Source: a bacterium
GTDB lineage: Bacteria; Actinomycetota; Acidimicrobiia; Spongiisociales; ZC4RG35
DNA: 64,000 nucleotides
Direction of reading: 5' to 3'
NCBI GenBank assembly: GCA_024638655.1
Contig: JAHEJW010000004.1
Span: 62,001 to 126,000 of the forward strand
Position numbers and translations under genes: made by a program. Under the pieces are notes generated by a model, which saw only the letters and a list, made by a program, of their open reading frames with translations, was not told where the DNA came from and made no database searches. Shown here piece after piece: positions 42,645 to 51,329 of the stretch; position 1 is the first letter of the stretch; the number at the start of each line of letters is the position of its first letter.

Positions 42645-44916
42645 ACGAGCCTCGGGGTGTTGTCTCGTTTCCTTCCCGCCTGCCATGCTCCTCGAGCGGA
42701 TCACCGAGAAGCTGCCCCCTGAACGCACCCGCGTTGCGTACGAGGAGCACGGTTGGCAGACCCTCGAGCATCGCGTTGATCCGATGCGCGTAGGCCTCCT
42801 CTTCACCAGATGCATTGCTTCGGAGACCCAAAAAGACGACATCGGCTTCTCGCGAATGCTCCCAGATGGTCTCTTTGACACTGACGCCGTCTGGCTTGAG
42901 GATGACGTTTGTTTGTGCGTCGATTCGGGCAGCCGTGGTCAGCTGCTCCAATAGGGTCTCGTTCTTTTCAAAGATCATCTCAGTAGTGGCGACCGAGTTG
43001 ATGATGATCTCCGAATCTCGCCACTGCGCGTTTTGAGCGAGCAGGTGTGCGAGGAGGACGAGGAGGTCGCCGTTTTGTTCCAGTCCACCCCACCAGACGT
43101 GGATCTGCCCCTTCCTCCTGGTCCACGTGGGTGGCTCGACTCTGCCGATGATCGCGGACTTCCCCAACAGGGCCAGTCGCTCGATCACGCGCAGCACCGA
43201 TGCCTGCCTGTCGGGTTTCTCACTCCAACCGAACATCACCGTGTTTGACTCGATTCCGGCTATGCCATTCGACTGAGCGACAGACACTGCTCCGGTTTCG
43301 AAGGCATCGACAATGTCGACCTCAGGGAATCCGGCAATGCCCATGCCCTCCAGCTCGCGGGCCAGCTCATCCACCTCGTGGGTCCTGAATTCAGCCAGAT
43401 CGCTGATGTCGCCTGCCACCAGTTTGGTCACTGTCAGAATTCCCCTGTCCTGCACCAGCCAAGAGGCGAAACGGACCAGCTCGGGCCTTCGATTGACGTC
43501 CCCGGCGAACAGGAGGATGTTTGGACGCCAGTTGCGGGGATCGCTGGGAAGGCGGCGCAGCTGGATAACCGTTGATCGCACGAGCGCCATCAGTGCGCCA
43601 CGCCTGAGATCGCCCCACGGTGCGTTCATCGCTCGGCGGCGCATGAAGACATAGAGCCCCGCCTCCAGCACCAGGGCGATCACCAAAGCCGCGGCGTTGA
43701 TCAGAAACATGACGTAGAAACAGGCCAGCGCTCCGGCGATCGAGACCCACCACGGAACCTCGAATGTGGGCCGGTACGACGGGTCACCGCCCAACACCTC
43801 CAAGCCGGCGACGAGGTTCACTGTCCCGTAGGTGGTGAGGAAGAACATGGTCAGCAAGGGGGCTATGGCGTCTAGGTCGCCGAGGGCCACCGCGACGAGG
43901 GCTAGCGCGGTGCTCACCAGCAGAGGCATTCCGGGGCCCTTGATCCATTTGGTCTCGGTGTTCAGGCCCGAGGGGAGGATTCGGTCGTCGACCATCGCCT
44001 CGAGCGTGCGTGGAGCCGCAAGCATGCTGCCTGCAGCCGAGGCGAATATCGCACCCCATAGACCCCACAGCACAAGGAAGGAGAGCGGCCCGGCCAGATC
44101 GAACCAAATCAGATTGTTTCCCAGTAACTCCTCTGTCGTGGCGCCAGCGGCAAGGACGATGGGAACCGTCAGGTACACCACGAAGCCAACCAGAACGGCC
44201 GCAATGGTTCCCACCGGGATGGCCCTGTCGGGCTTCTCCAAATCCCCTGACAGGCTTATGCCGGCCATGATCCCTGTCACAGCAGGGAAGAACACTGCGA
44301 ACACCGTCCAGAAGTCGGCCCCAGCCCCGCCCGATGAAAGGTCCTGCAAGGGAGCCGAGGTGTTGGTGACGGCCCCAACTGTCAGAGCGACGATGGAGGC
44401 CAGGATGCCCGCCATGATGGGCAGCTGGAGTCGTAGAGCGACGCCAGCGCCCCTGGCTGCAAGAAGCGCTACAACAAGCACAGTTACCGCGGCCAGAGGT
44501 CGTTCGGGGGCTTCGGGCCAGACCACCGTGATGCTTTCAGCAAGACCGAAGGCATAGAGAGTGACCGAGAAGACCATCGCCAGGAACAACGGCAATCCGA
44601 CGGCGGCCCCGACTTCGACACCGAGACTGCGTGAGATGATGTAGTAGGCGCCTCCCTTGCCGACTCGCATGTTGGTGACCACGGCCGATACCGAGAGGGC
44701 GGATATGAGTGTCACCAGATTGGCGATCACAACGATTCCCAGTGCCGGCAACAAGCCCACACTCCCGACCACCCAGCCGATGCGGAGGTACATGATTACT
44801 CCGAGAATCGTCAGAATCGAGGGCGTGAACACCCCAATGAAGGGACCGAGCTTGCGGTTGCCGTTTCCCACGAGGGCTCCGGATATGACACCTTTGATCC
44901 GGGTTACGATCGTCAA
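42619..44916 (-). CDS. Bacterial SLC12-type (cation-chloride cotransporter-like) APC transporter
   Basis: A 765-residue protein. The N-terminal part (residues 20-455) has about 12 hydrophobic segments and SLC12/APC motifs: KLGPFIGVFTPSILTILGVIMYLRIGWVVG, GGAYYIISRSLGVEVG, GDLEKPDRAIPVGTIAAVL and GTVNLVAGLEVLGGDPSYRPTF. The cytosolic C-terminal domain (about 470-750) resembles the SLC12 C-terminal region (NWRPNILLFAGDVNRRPELV, VVFLGLRSNASGEEEAYAHR). Animal relatives move Na+/K+ with Cl-; the bacterial substrate is not established. The TTG at 44916 carries GGGAGG five bases upstream and is preferred. Confidence 0.9.
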   Translation of the reverse strand: MTIVTRIKGVISGALVGNGNRKLGPFIGVFTPSILTILGVIMYLRIGWVVGSVGLLPALGIVVIANLVTLISALSVSAVVTNMRVGKGGAYYIISRSLGVEVGAAVGLPLFLAMVFSVTLYAFGLAESITVVWPEAPERPLAAVTVLVVALLAARGAGVALRLQLPIMAGILASIVALTVGAVTNTSAPLQDLSSGGAGADFWTVFAVFFPAVTGIMAGISLSGDLEKPDRAIPVGTIAAVLVGFVVYLTVPIVLAAGATTEELLGNNLIWFDLAGPLSFLVLWGLWGAIFASAAGSMLAAPRTLEAMVDDRILPSGLNTETKWIKGPGMPLLVSTALALVAVALGDLDAIAPLLTMFFLTTYGTVNLVAGLEVLGGDPSYRPTFEVPWWVSIAGALACFYVMFLINAAALVIALVLEAGLYVFMRRRAMNAPWGDLRRGALMALVRSTVIQLRRLPSDPRNWRPNILLFAGDVNRRPELVRFASWLVQDRGILTVTKLVAGDISDLAEFRTHEVDELARELEGMGIAGFPEVDIVDAFETGAVSVAQSNGIAGIESNTVMFGWSEKPDRQASVLRVIERLALLGKSAIIGRVEPPTWTRRKGQIHVWWGGLEQNGDLLVLLAHLLAQNAQWRDSEIIINSVATTEMIFEKNETLLEQLTTAARIDAQTNVILKPDGVSVKETIWEHSREADVVFLGLRSNASGEEEAYAHRINAMLEGLPTVLLVRNAGAFRGQLLGDPLEEHGRREGNETTPRGSFRPAPPNR

Positions 44917-44995
44917 AGCGCCTCCCAACCTTCTCCCTGCGGGTATCGATCAGACACGCTAGAGAATGCCGATGAAAGGGAAGAGGGTCGACGCC

Positions 44996-46228
44996 TCAGG
45001 TTGCGGGCTCCAACTGCGCTTTGGCAACTCTGACGGCGGCGAAGAAGATCAAGATCGCTGTCAGAGTGCCGAAATTGGCCAGCCAGTGATATCCGGCCGC
45101 CTCTTTGACCATCCCTGACGAGAACGCCGCTACCGCTCCGAGCAAGCTCATCGTCACGTCGGCCAGGCCTTGGGCGCCCACTCTCTCCGATATAGGGAGA
45201 CTCTCGGTCAACAGGGCTGATCCGGCGATCAGGGCGAAGCTCCACCCGAGCCCGAGGAGAAACAGACCGAGGAAGATCAGCCCCGGCACATATCCGGCCG
45301 TGACCGAGGCAAACGTCCCCAGACCAAGTGTGGCCGCCCCGATCCACAAGGCCTTCATCCGACCGACGCGATCGGCCCAGCGCCCGATCAGCGGAGCAAA
45401 GCCAAACATGCCAAGCACGTGAACGGAGATGACCAGAGTCGACAGCTCGGCATGTCCGTGGTCCCTCATGTGAAGCGGAGTCATGGTCATCACCGCAACC
45501 ATCGCCATCTGGCTCAGCGCCATGGCGCCGATGGCGAGACGGGCTCTTGGGCTGGCCCAGACCGCTATCGAGGATCGGCGCGCCTCGCGCAGGGGCCGGG
45601 CTCGCTCCGCCTCGGGGTCCAGGCCTCCGGCGACCTCGAGGGGATCGGGACGGAGGAAGAAGCCAACGACGGAGGCGGCAAAGGCGAACCCGATGAAACC
45701 GAGGGCCATCGGGCTCACCCAGTCGGCCATGCCGAGATCGAGTCCGCGCCGGTTCACCCAGACCGACATTGGTGCACCGATCACGGCTCCGAGGGTCCCG
45801 ACCCAGACCACCATTGCGATGGAGGAGGCTCGCTTCTCCTCGCTTGCCAGATCGGCTGCGGTGAAGCGATTCTGCAGGTTCGAGGCATTGCCCACACCAA
45901 AGATGGCCATGGCCAGAACGAAGAGCCAAAACAACTCGGTCTGGCCTCCGAGCAACCCGAGTGCTGCCCCACCGAGCCCGATGAGGTAGCCAAGGCGAAG
46001 ACCGCTTCGTCTCCCTCGTCGCTTCGAGCGAAGCGCAAGTGGGGTGGCGGCGATCGCAGTCCCCATGGTCGCGGCAGCCGCTGGGATTCCCGCCAACGTG
46101 TCCCCGCCGGTCATTTCGGAGGCGAGCAGCCCGGCGATGGCCACTACTGCGACGAATGCCGCATAGCCGAAGGCGTTGGTCGCCATCAGGACGCCGACGA
46201 CTCGTCTCTGGATTATCTGCGATTCCAC
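44996..46228 (-). CDS. Major facilitator superfamily transporter
   Basis: A 410-residue protein with about 12 hydrophobic segments in two halves, MFS loop motifs RSKRRGRRSGLRLGYLIGLGG (loop 2-3) and GRWADRVGRMKALWIGAATL (loop 8-9, GxxxDRxGR). Likely a drug or metabolite exporter by general resemblance, with the substrate unknown. It lies 75 bases downstream of the livM gene of the third liv set on the same strand, so it could be part of that transcript. Confidence 0.9.
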   Translation of the reverse strand: MESQIIQRRVVGVLMATNAFGYAAFVAVVAIAGLLASEMTGGDTLAGIPAAAATMGTAIAATPLALRSKRRGRRSGLRLGYLIGLGGAALGLLGGQTELFWLFVLAMAIFGVGNASNLQNRFTAADLASEEKRASSIAMVVWVGTLGAVIGAPMSVWVNRRGLDLGMADWVSPMALGFIGFAFAASVVGFFLRPDPLEVAGGLDPEAERARPLREARRSSIAVWASPRARLAIGAMALSQMAMVAVMTMTPLHMRDHGHAELSTLVISVHVLGMFGFAPLIGRWADRVGRMKALWIGAATLGLGTFASVTAGYVPGLIFLGLFLLGLGWSFALIAGSALLTESLPISERVGAQGLADVTMSLLGAVAAFSSGMVKEAAGYHWLANFGTLTAILIFFAAVRVAKAQLEPAT

Positions 46229-46303
46229 GGCGCAACTCTACGGCCGCGCCTTGTTCTTGGCGGGAAGTGCTGCCCCAGTAGCCCCACCTCCAGTCGGCTG
46301 GAC

Positions 46304-47317
46304 TCAGTCCCAGTCGAGAGAAGCTGGGAGCCTCCCGGCTTCTCGAAGAGAACCAACGATCCCCATGGGGAAGAAGAGGAGCACGACGACCAGGATCAGC
46401 CCAGTGATGACGAGATTGAGCTCGCTCCCGCCAAATTGGCTGATAGAGACCTCGTTGAGCCCGACGATGAGGAAGGCCCCGATGACGGGGCCGGCCACCG
46501 ACCCCCTCCCTCCGATGATTGCCATCAGCACCATCTGAGCTGCCACTGCAATCGTGAAGAAGATCAGGGGTCGTAGGTAGCTGAGGTTGTAGCCCCAGAT
46601 GGCGCCAACCACGCCGGGGAAGAATGCGCTGAGTGCGAAGGCGGTGATCTTGAGACGGCGGGTGTCGATACCGGCAACTTCGGCCTTGACTTCGTCTTGG
46701 GCAATGGCACGCAGGGCCAAGCCGAGCTTGGAGTGGGCAATCCGGTAGCCGAGCCAGATCGACCCGACGGCGGCGACCAGCATCGCGTAGTAGAAGGGCA
46801 CCTTTACGAAGCTGAGGGGCAGGGGAATCAGCGGAAGGCTCATCCCATTGACCCCGCCAACGAACTCCCAATTGTCGAACCAGAGTGTTGTGACCAGAAG
46901 CAGAGCGATTGTAGAGATGATGAATGCGGGCCCCCTCGTGCGCAGTGTTATGAACCCCGCGAGCACTCCCAGCAACAGTGCGACGAACCCTGCGAGCACC
47001 GATCCAATGAAGGGTGATATCCCGAAGTGAGTGAATAGGAGCGCCGCGGTGTAGCCACCGATCCCGAAGAAGACGTTGTGGCCCAGTGATATGTAGCCGG
47101 TGTACCCGCCCAGGATGTTCCAACTGGTGGTCAAGGTGACCCACATGAGAAGGGCGATGCCGACCTGGAGCACATAGTTGTAAGCGTCTACGAACCGGGC
47201 GAAGGGGACGAGCGCGATCATCACGAGGACGAGCATCGGGAGCCACCAGCCCTCCCGGGACGGCTTGGTGCTCAGAAGCTCGGTCTTGTCCTTCGGAATG
47301 ACCGTGGAATCCGCCAT
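46304..47317 (-). CDS. livM: Branched-chain amino acid-type ABC transporter permease LivM (third set)
   Basis: A 337-residue permease with TTSWNILGGYTGYISLGHNVFFGIGGYTAAL, LRTRGPAFIISTIALLL, the coupling loop LGLALRAIAQDEVKAEVAGIDTRRLKITAFALSAFFPG and MAIIGGRGSVAGPVIGAF. The ATG at 47317 overlaps the livH stop by one base (TGATG). Canonical LivM length, unlike the longer version in the second set. Confidence 0.95.
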   Translation of the reverse strand: MADSTVIPKDKTELLSTKPSREGWWLPMLVLVMIALVPFARFVDAYNYVLQVGIALLMWVTLTTSWNILGGYTGYISLGHNVFFGIGGYTAALLFTHFGISPFIGSVLAGFVALLLGVLAGFITLRTRGPAFIISTIALLLVTTLWFDNWEFVGGVNGMSLPLIPLPLSFVKVPFYYAMLVAAVGSIWLGYRIAHSKLGLALRAIAQDEVKAEVAGIDTRRLKITAFALSAFFPGVVGAIWGYNLSYLRPLIFFTIAVAAQMVLMAIIGGRGSVAGPVIGAFLIVGLNEVSISQFGGSELNLVITGLILVVVLLFFPMGIVGSLREAGRLPASLDWD

Positions 47318-48189
47318 CAGACCCTCAGCTCCTTGCCGAACAGGCCCTGCGGTCGAATCAGAAGCATGAGGAACAAGACGAGGAAGAAGGTCATTGGAGC
47401 CCAGACCGGGCCGAAGATGTCGCTCACGAAAGAGCTGAGTACCGCCAATAACAGGGCCCCGACAATCGCACCCTTGAGGCTTCCCAGCCCGCCAAGGACG
47501 ATCAACGCCAGCAGAATCGCGATCCATTGCCAATGCCGGGAGGGGAAGAAGGGGAACAGAAAGCTGAGCAACGTCCCGGATGCGCCGGCTAGAGCCATAC
47601 CAATGCCAAATGAGATGGTGGAGACTCGGCGTACATTGACGCCGACGATCTGAGCCGCGCTGCGATTCTGCATCGTGGCCCTCACGCCGGACCCATTCCT
47701 CGAGAAGCGGAGGAATGCCCACAGCCCGACCAGCAACACGACACTGAGCAGAGAGGCAAACAACTGTGCTTTGGGGATGAAGAGGTCTCCGATGAGGAAT
47801 GCCTCAGTGGCATAGGAGGGATTGGCGGTGCGGAAGATGCCGGTGAAGGCGAAGCCCATCAGGCCTTCTAGAACGAAGGCGAGCCCGAAGGTCAGAAGGA
47901 CTGTCATCTCCACGTACCGGGGTGAAGATTCGATTCGTGGGAACAGCGTCGCGTATACCAACACACCGAGCAGGAACATCGCCGGGATGATCACCAACAA
48001 GGAGATGAAAGGGTCGATGTCGAAAAGGTCGTGGGCAAAGAAGGCCGCATAGGCGGCGAGGAGGATGAAGGCTCCGTGCGCCAGGTTGACCACTCGCATC
48101 ACGCCGAACATCAGGGTCAGGCCCGACGCCATCAGCGCGAACACACCTCCGAGGAGCAGGCCGAGGATGGCCACTTGCAGCTCAGCCAT
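47317..48189 (-). CDS. livH: Branched-chain amino acid-type ABC transporter permease LivH (third set)
   Basis: A 290-residue permease of standard length: VFALMASGLTLMFGVMRVVNLAHGAFILLAAY (LivH signature), the loop NGSGVRATMQNRSAAQIVGVNVRRVSTISFGIGMALAGASG, GGLGSLKGAIVGALL and the end MLLIRPQGLFGKE. Its ATG lies eight bases inside the 3' end of livF, so translation is coupled. Confidence 0.95.
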   Translation of the reverse strand: MAELQVAILGLLLGGVFALMASGLTLMFGVMRVVNLAHGAFILLAAYAAFFAHDLFDIDPFISLLVIIPAMFLLGVLVYATLFPRIESSPRYVEMTVLLTFGLAFVLEGLMGFAFTGIFRTANPSYATEAFLIGDLFIPKAQLFASLLSVVLLVGLWAFLRFSRNGSGVRATMQNRSAAQIVGVNVRRVSTISFGIGMALAGASGTLLSFLFPFFPSRHWQWIAILLALIVLGGLGSLKGAIVGALLLAVLSSFVSDIFGPVWAPMTFFLVLFLMLLIRPQGLFGKELRV

Positions 48190-48922
48190 CGGCCCCTCCT
48201 GTCGCCAGCTTGCCCATGTAGAGATCCCTGATTCGTGGATCGTTGGCGATCTGGTTCGATCGACCGGTGAATCGAGTGGTGCCCAGATCCATCACGAGAG
48301 CTTCCTCGGTCACCTCCAGGCCTCGTCTCACGTTCTGCTCGACGAGCACCGTGGTTATGCCCATCTCGTCTCGCAACGTCCGGATTATCCCGAAGATCAT
48401 GTCGGTGATCTGTGGAGCCAGGCCGAGACTTGGCTCATCGATCATCATCAGCCTGGGTCGGATCATCAACGCCCTAGCCATAGCCAGCATCTGTTGCTCT
48501 CCACCCGACATCGTCTGGGCGAGTTGACCGGATCGCTCACCCAGCTGCGGGAACAGCTCCAGGACCTCTTTGAGGCGCTTGTTGACCGTCTGACGATCCC
48601 TCTCCAGGAAGGCGCCCATGCGAAGGTTCTCTTTCACGGTCATCTCAGGAAACAGTGTTCGGTCCTGAGGCACGAAGCACACGCCGAGGGAGAGGATGCG
48701 GTCCGGCCGCATCCGGTCGATCGGGTTCTGCTCGAATACGATCTCACCCTCCCTGGTAGGGACCAGCCCGGCGATCGTCTTGAGCAGTGTCGACTTTCCT
48801 GCTCCATTGGGGCCGATGATGCAGTAGGACCCACCCTCTTCGATGTTCATGCTCACACCGTTGAGGATGTCAGGGCCCGTTCCGTAGCCGGAGCGAAGAT
48901 CTCGTACCTCGAGAAGGGCCAT
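48182..48922 (-). CDS. livF: HAAT-family ABC transporter ATPase LivF (third set)
   Basis: A 246-residue ATPase: Walker A GPNGAGKSTL, Q-loop region GVCFVPQDRTLFPEMTVKEN, signature TMSGGEQQMLAMARAL, Walker B RLMMIDEPSLGLAP and VLVEQNVRRGLEVTEEALVM. This is LivF-type. It overlaps the livG stop (TGATG) upstream and the livH start downstream. Confidence 0.95.
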   Translation of the reverse strand: MALLEVRDLRSGYGTGPDILNGVSMNIEEGGSYCIIGPNGAGKSTLLKTIAGLVPTREGEIVFEQNPIDRMRPDRILSLGVCFVPQDRTLFPEMTVKENLRMGAFLERDRQTVNKRLKEVLELFPQLGERSGQLAQTMSGGEQQMLAMARALMIRPRLMMIDEPSLGLAPQITDMIFGIIRTLRDEMGITTVLVEQNVRRGLEVTEEALVMDLGTTRFTGRSNQIANDPRIRDLYMGKLATGGADG

Positions 48923-49656
48923 CAGGCTTCCCCTAGATACGCAGCCAGGACGCGTTCGTCTTGTTGAACCTCAGCTGGGGTGCCCTCGAGAAGAACCTTC
49001 CCGTGCGCCATGACGATCACCCACGAGGAGAGACGCATGACCACTTCCATGTTGTGCTCGACGATCAAGAAGGAAACGCCGCTGCCGTTCAGCGTTTCGA
49101 TTCGATCCATGATCTTCTCTATCAGAACGGGATTGACCCCGCCCGCCGGCTCGTCGAGTAGCACCAGCCTTGGGTCGGCCATCATGACCGACATCAGTTC
49201 GAGAAGCTTCCTCTGGCCGTAGGACAGGCGCTTGGCGGGCTCCAATGCCAGCTTGTCGATGCCGGCGAATGCCAGCAGATCCATTGCACGATCACGTTCA
49301 TCCCGCCGGACTTTGGGCCCGAGCAGTGAGCGCGTGTCCGCTTTGATGGTCGGTACGAGCATGTTCTCGAGGACTGTCAGGTCACCTAGCTCGCGGGTGA
49401 TCTGAAAAGTGCGCCCAAGACCCTGTCTCGTTGCGACGTGTGGCATCGCTCCGGTGATCTCTTCACCGTCGAAGATCACAACTCCTGCGTCCGGCTCCAC
49501 GACACCGGAGATGATGTCGAACGCGGTTGTCTTTCCGGCTCCGTTGGGGCCGATAAGCGCCGTGACACTCCCTTGCTGCACCCCAAATGAGGCACCATCG
49601 ACGGCTCGCAATCCGCCGTAACTCTTGGTGAGATCCTCGACCTTAAGAAGCGACAT
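48922..49656 (-). CDS. livG: HAAT-family ABC transporter ATPase LivG (third set)
   Basis: A 244-residue ATPase with Walker A GPNGAGKTTA, LivG insert ATRQGLGRTFQITRELGDLTVLENML, signature LSYGQRKLLELMSVM, Walker B RLVLLDEPAGGVNP and LIVEHNMEVVMRLSSWVIVMAHGKVLLEG. The ATG at 49656 begins the domain; a start at 49683 would add nine residues. First gene after the hairpin that follows livK. Confidence 0.95.
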   Translation of the reverse strand: MSLLKVEDLTKSYGGLRAVDGASFGVQQGSVTALIGPNGAGKTTAFDIISGVVEPDAGVVIFDGEEITGAMPHVATRQGLGRTFQITRELGDLTVLENMLVPTIKADTRSLLGPKVRRDERDRAMDLLAFAGIDKLALEPAKRLSYGQRKLLELMSVMMADPRLVLLDEPAGGVNPVLIEKIMDRIETLNGSGVSFLIVEHNMEVVMRLSSWVIVMAHGKVLLEGTPAEVQQDERVLAAYLGEA

Positions 49657-49716
49657 TCGATCGACCAGCCGTTCGCGTTTCAACCAAAGCTAGGCAACCT
49701 CACGCTTTGGCGCGCA

Positions 49717-49749
49717 AAAGGGGTGGGAGCCAAACACTCCCACCCCTTT
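49717..49749 (-). terminator. Hairpin 3' of livK (third set), intrinsic-terminator-like
   Basis: AAAGGGGTGGGAG at 49717-49729 pairs perfectly with 49737-49749 around a 7-base loop (13-bp stem). On the coding strand it is followed by a short T run (TTTT including the stem end) and lies eight bases after the livK stop and about 60 before livG. Likely a partial terminator that lowers livGFHM expression relative to livK. Confidence 0.8.
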
Positions 49750-49757
49750 CTGGCCGT

Positions 49758-51149
49758 CTACTGCCACTCGGGCTTGGGAAAGACGAAGTCGACGGTGCCC
49801 GGGAACTCGCCGACGGGGAACACGAACTCGAGGGTCCCTTCCTGCCACTGGACCACCAGGTAGTCACGACCGATTGGGAGACCACGGTCGTCCCAGCTGA
49901 AGTCACCCATGATCGTCTTGACCGGATCGGCTTCGGTCCGGCCTCGGAGCCACTCGATCATGGCGGCGTTGTCAGTGGTCTCGGCGCCGATCACGGCCTG
50001 CTCCATTCCCTGGCAGACGGCGAAGGGGATCGCCTCGTCCTCATCGGGTGCAGCGCCGTTGGCCTCGGTATACCCGTCGATGAAATCCTGGTTGGTGTAG
50101 GTGTCACCGGCCAGCTGTCCTTCGAAGTTGGCCGTCGGCGCCCACACGGAGTGGATGAAGATGCCGTTCTCGCCTCCTTCTAGCGCCTCTGCAAACTCGG
50201 TCTGGGCCCCCTGTGAGGCGTAGATCGCCTTCGGGTTGTAGTCCACGGTTTGGAGGGCCCGAACCAGGGAGATCACCTCGTCGGGAGAGGCTGAGGCAAT
50301 CGCCAGCAACTCCGCACCGCTCGAGCGGATCGAGTTGGCCAGGGTGAGCCAGTCGGTATATCCGATTGGCCAAACCTCGTCGAAGACCAAGTCGATACCG
50401 GCGTCGGCTAGGAAGCCGGGTGCGAGGTCGACGACCTTGTCGGAGTCAGGAATTGTGACCTCACCTCCAACGAAGCCGTTGGCAATCGCCTGAGCGAAGA
50501 AGTCGTCGGCGTTCACAACCGCGGCAGTGGTTGGCGGGTCGTCGACGATGCCCTCGCCTCCGTAGTAATCCAGGAGGTTGACGACGGACTCGCCTGTGAA
50601 TTCGGCCGGCTTCTGCTGGAAGTAGAACATGTTGTCGAAGCCGCGCTCCCAGAGGCGCAACGCTCCACCCGACGGTACCGGATAGACCATCCCGTTCTGC
50701 TGGGCGACCGCCGATGCCGGGAAGGTGAGGAGGCTCGAGAAGGTACCGAAGAGAATGTCGACGTTCTCGACGTTGATGAACCGCTCGGTCTGGCTGACGA
50801 CGACCTCCGGATCACTCCGATTGTCTTCGACGATCAACTCCACCGGTCGGCCCAGCAGCCCACCTCGAGCGTTGATCTCGTCGACACAGAATTCGTAGCC
50901 TGCGGCGTGCTTCGAGCCGGCGATGGAGAACTCGCCCGTCAGTGGCAAGGATGCTCCGACGACGATGGGCTCCCCGTCTCCGCCGTCACCGCCTGTCGTT
51001 GTGGTGTCACCGGCGTCTGTCGTTGGAGACTCGCCGCTGGTGGTCGTGGCACCCCCGTCGGCAGTGGTCGTAGTGGCTGTTTCTCCGCATGCCGCCAGTA
51101 CCAGGGCCAATACGGCCAGGATGGCGATGCTCGCTTTGCGCGAACTCAT
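49758..51149 (-). CDS. livK: ABC transporter substrate-binding lipoprotein of the HAAT family (third set)
   Basis: A 463-residue binding protein. The ATG at 51149 follows AGGAGGAGC. Signal peptide and lipobox LVLAAC (Cys at about 22), Thr/Gly/Asp-rich linker to about residue 62, then the type I binding fold: VVGASLPLTGEFSIAGSKHAAGYEFCVDEINARGGLLGRPVELIVEDNRSD is the most classical LivK start of the three. LLTFPASAVAQQNGMVYPVPSGGA and QTVDYNPKAIYASQGAQ follow. Genes downstream encode the complete importer; the divergent neighbour is a dehydrogenase operon, which may share regulation through the intergenic region. Confidence 0.94.
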   Translation of the reverse strand: MSSRKASIAILAVLALVLAACGETATTTTADGGATTTSGESPTTDAGDTTTTGGDGGDGEPIVVGASLPLTGEFSIAGSKHAAGYEFCVDEINARGGLLGRPVELIVEDNRSDPEVVVSQTERFINVENVDILFGTFSSLLTFPASAVAQQNGMVYPVPSGGALRLWERGFDNMFYFQQKPAEFTGESVVNLLDYYGGEGIVDDPPTTAAVVNADDFFAQAIANGFVGGEVTIPDSDKVVDLAPGFLADAGIDLVFDEVWPIGYTDWLTLANSIRSSGAELLAIASASPDEVISLVRALQTVDYNPKAIYASQGAQTEFAEALEGGENGIFIHSVWAPTANFEGQLAGDTYTNQDFIDGYTEANGAAPDEDEAIPFAVCQGMEQAVIGAETTDNAAMIEWLRGRTEADPVKTIMGDFSWDDRGLPIGRDYLVVQWQEGTLEFVFPVGEFPGTVDFVFPKPEWQ

Positions 51150-51329
51150 AGGGCTCCTCCTATTGGGCCTCATTCGAGAGGACAGGGGCTCGACAAGGCT
51201 GTGAGCCTATACGAACCGCAATCGATTGTATGGGTGGATACGTCGACCCGTCAACAGGTCTCGGGCCGGGCGATAGCACTCAGATCAACCTTGGATAGAG
51301 TCAGCGCGGGATGGAGGGATGGTGACGCT

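Noticed and set aside
44913-47246. A 777-codon open frame on the minus strand spanning the MFS and livM genes
   Set aside because: It lies antiphase over two genes with clear transmembrane families, has Arg/Pro/Ser-rich low-information composition and no motif. It is a high-GC shadow frame.
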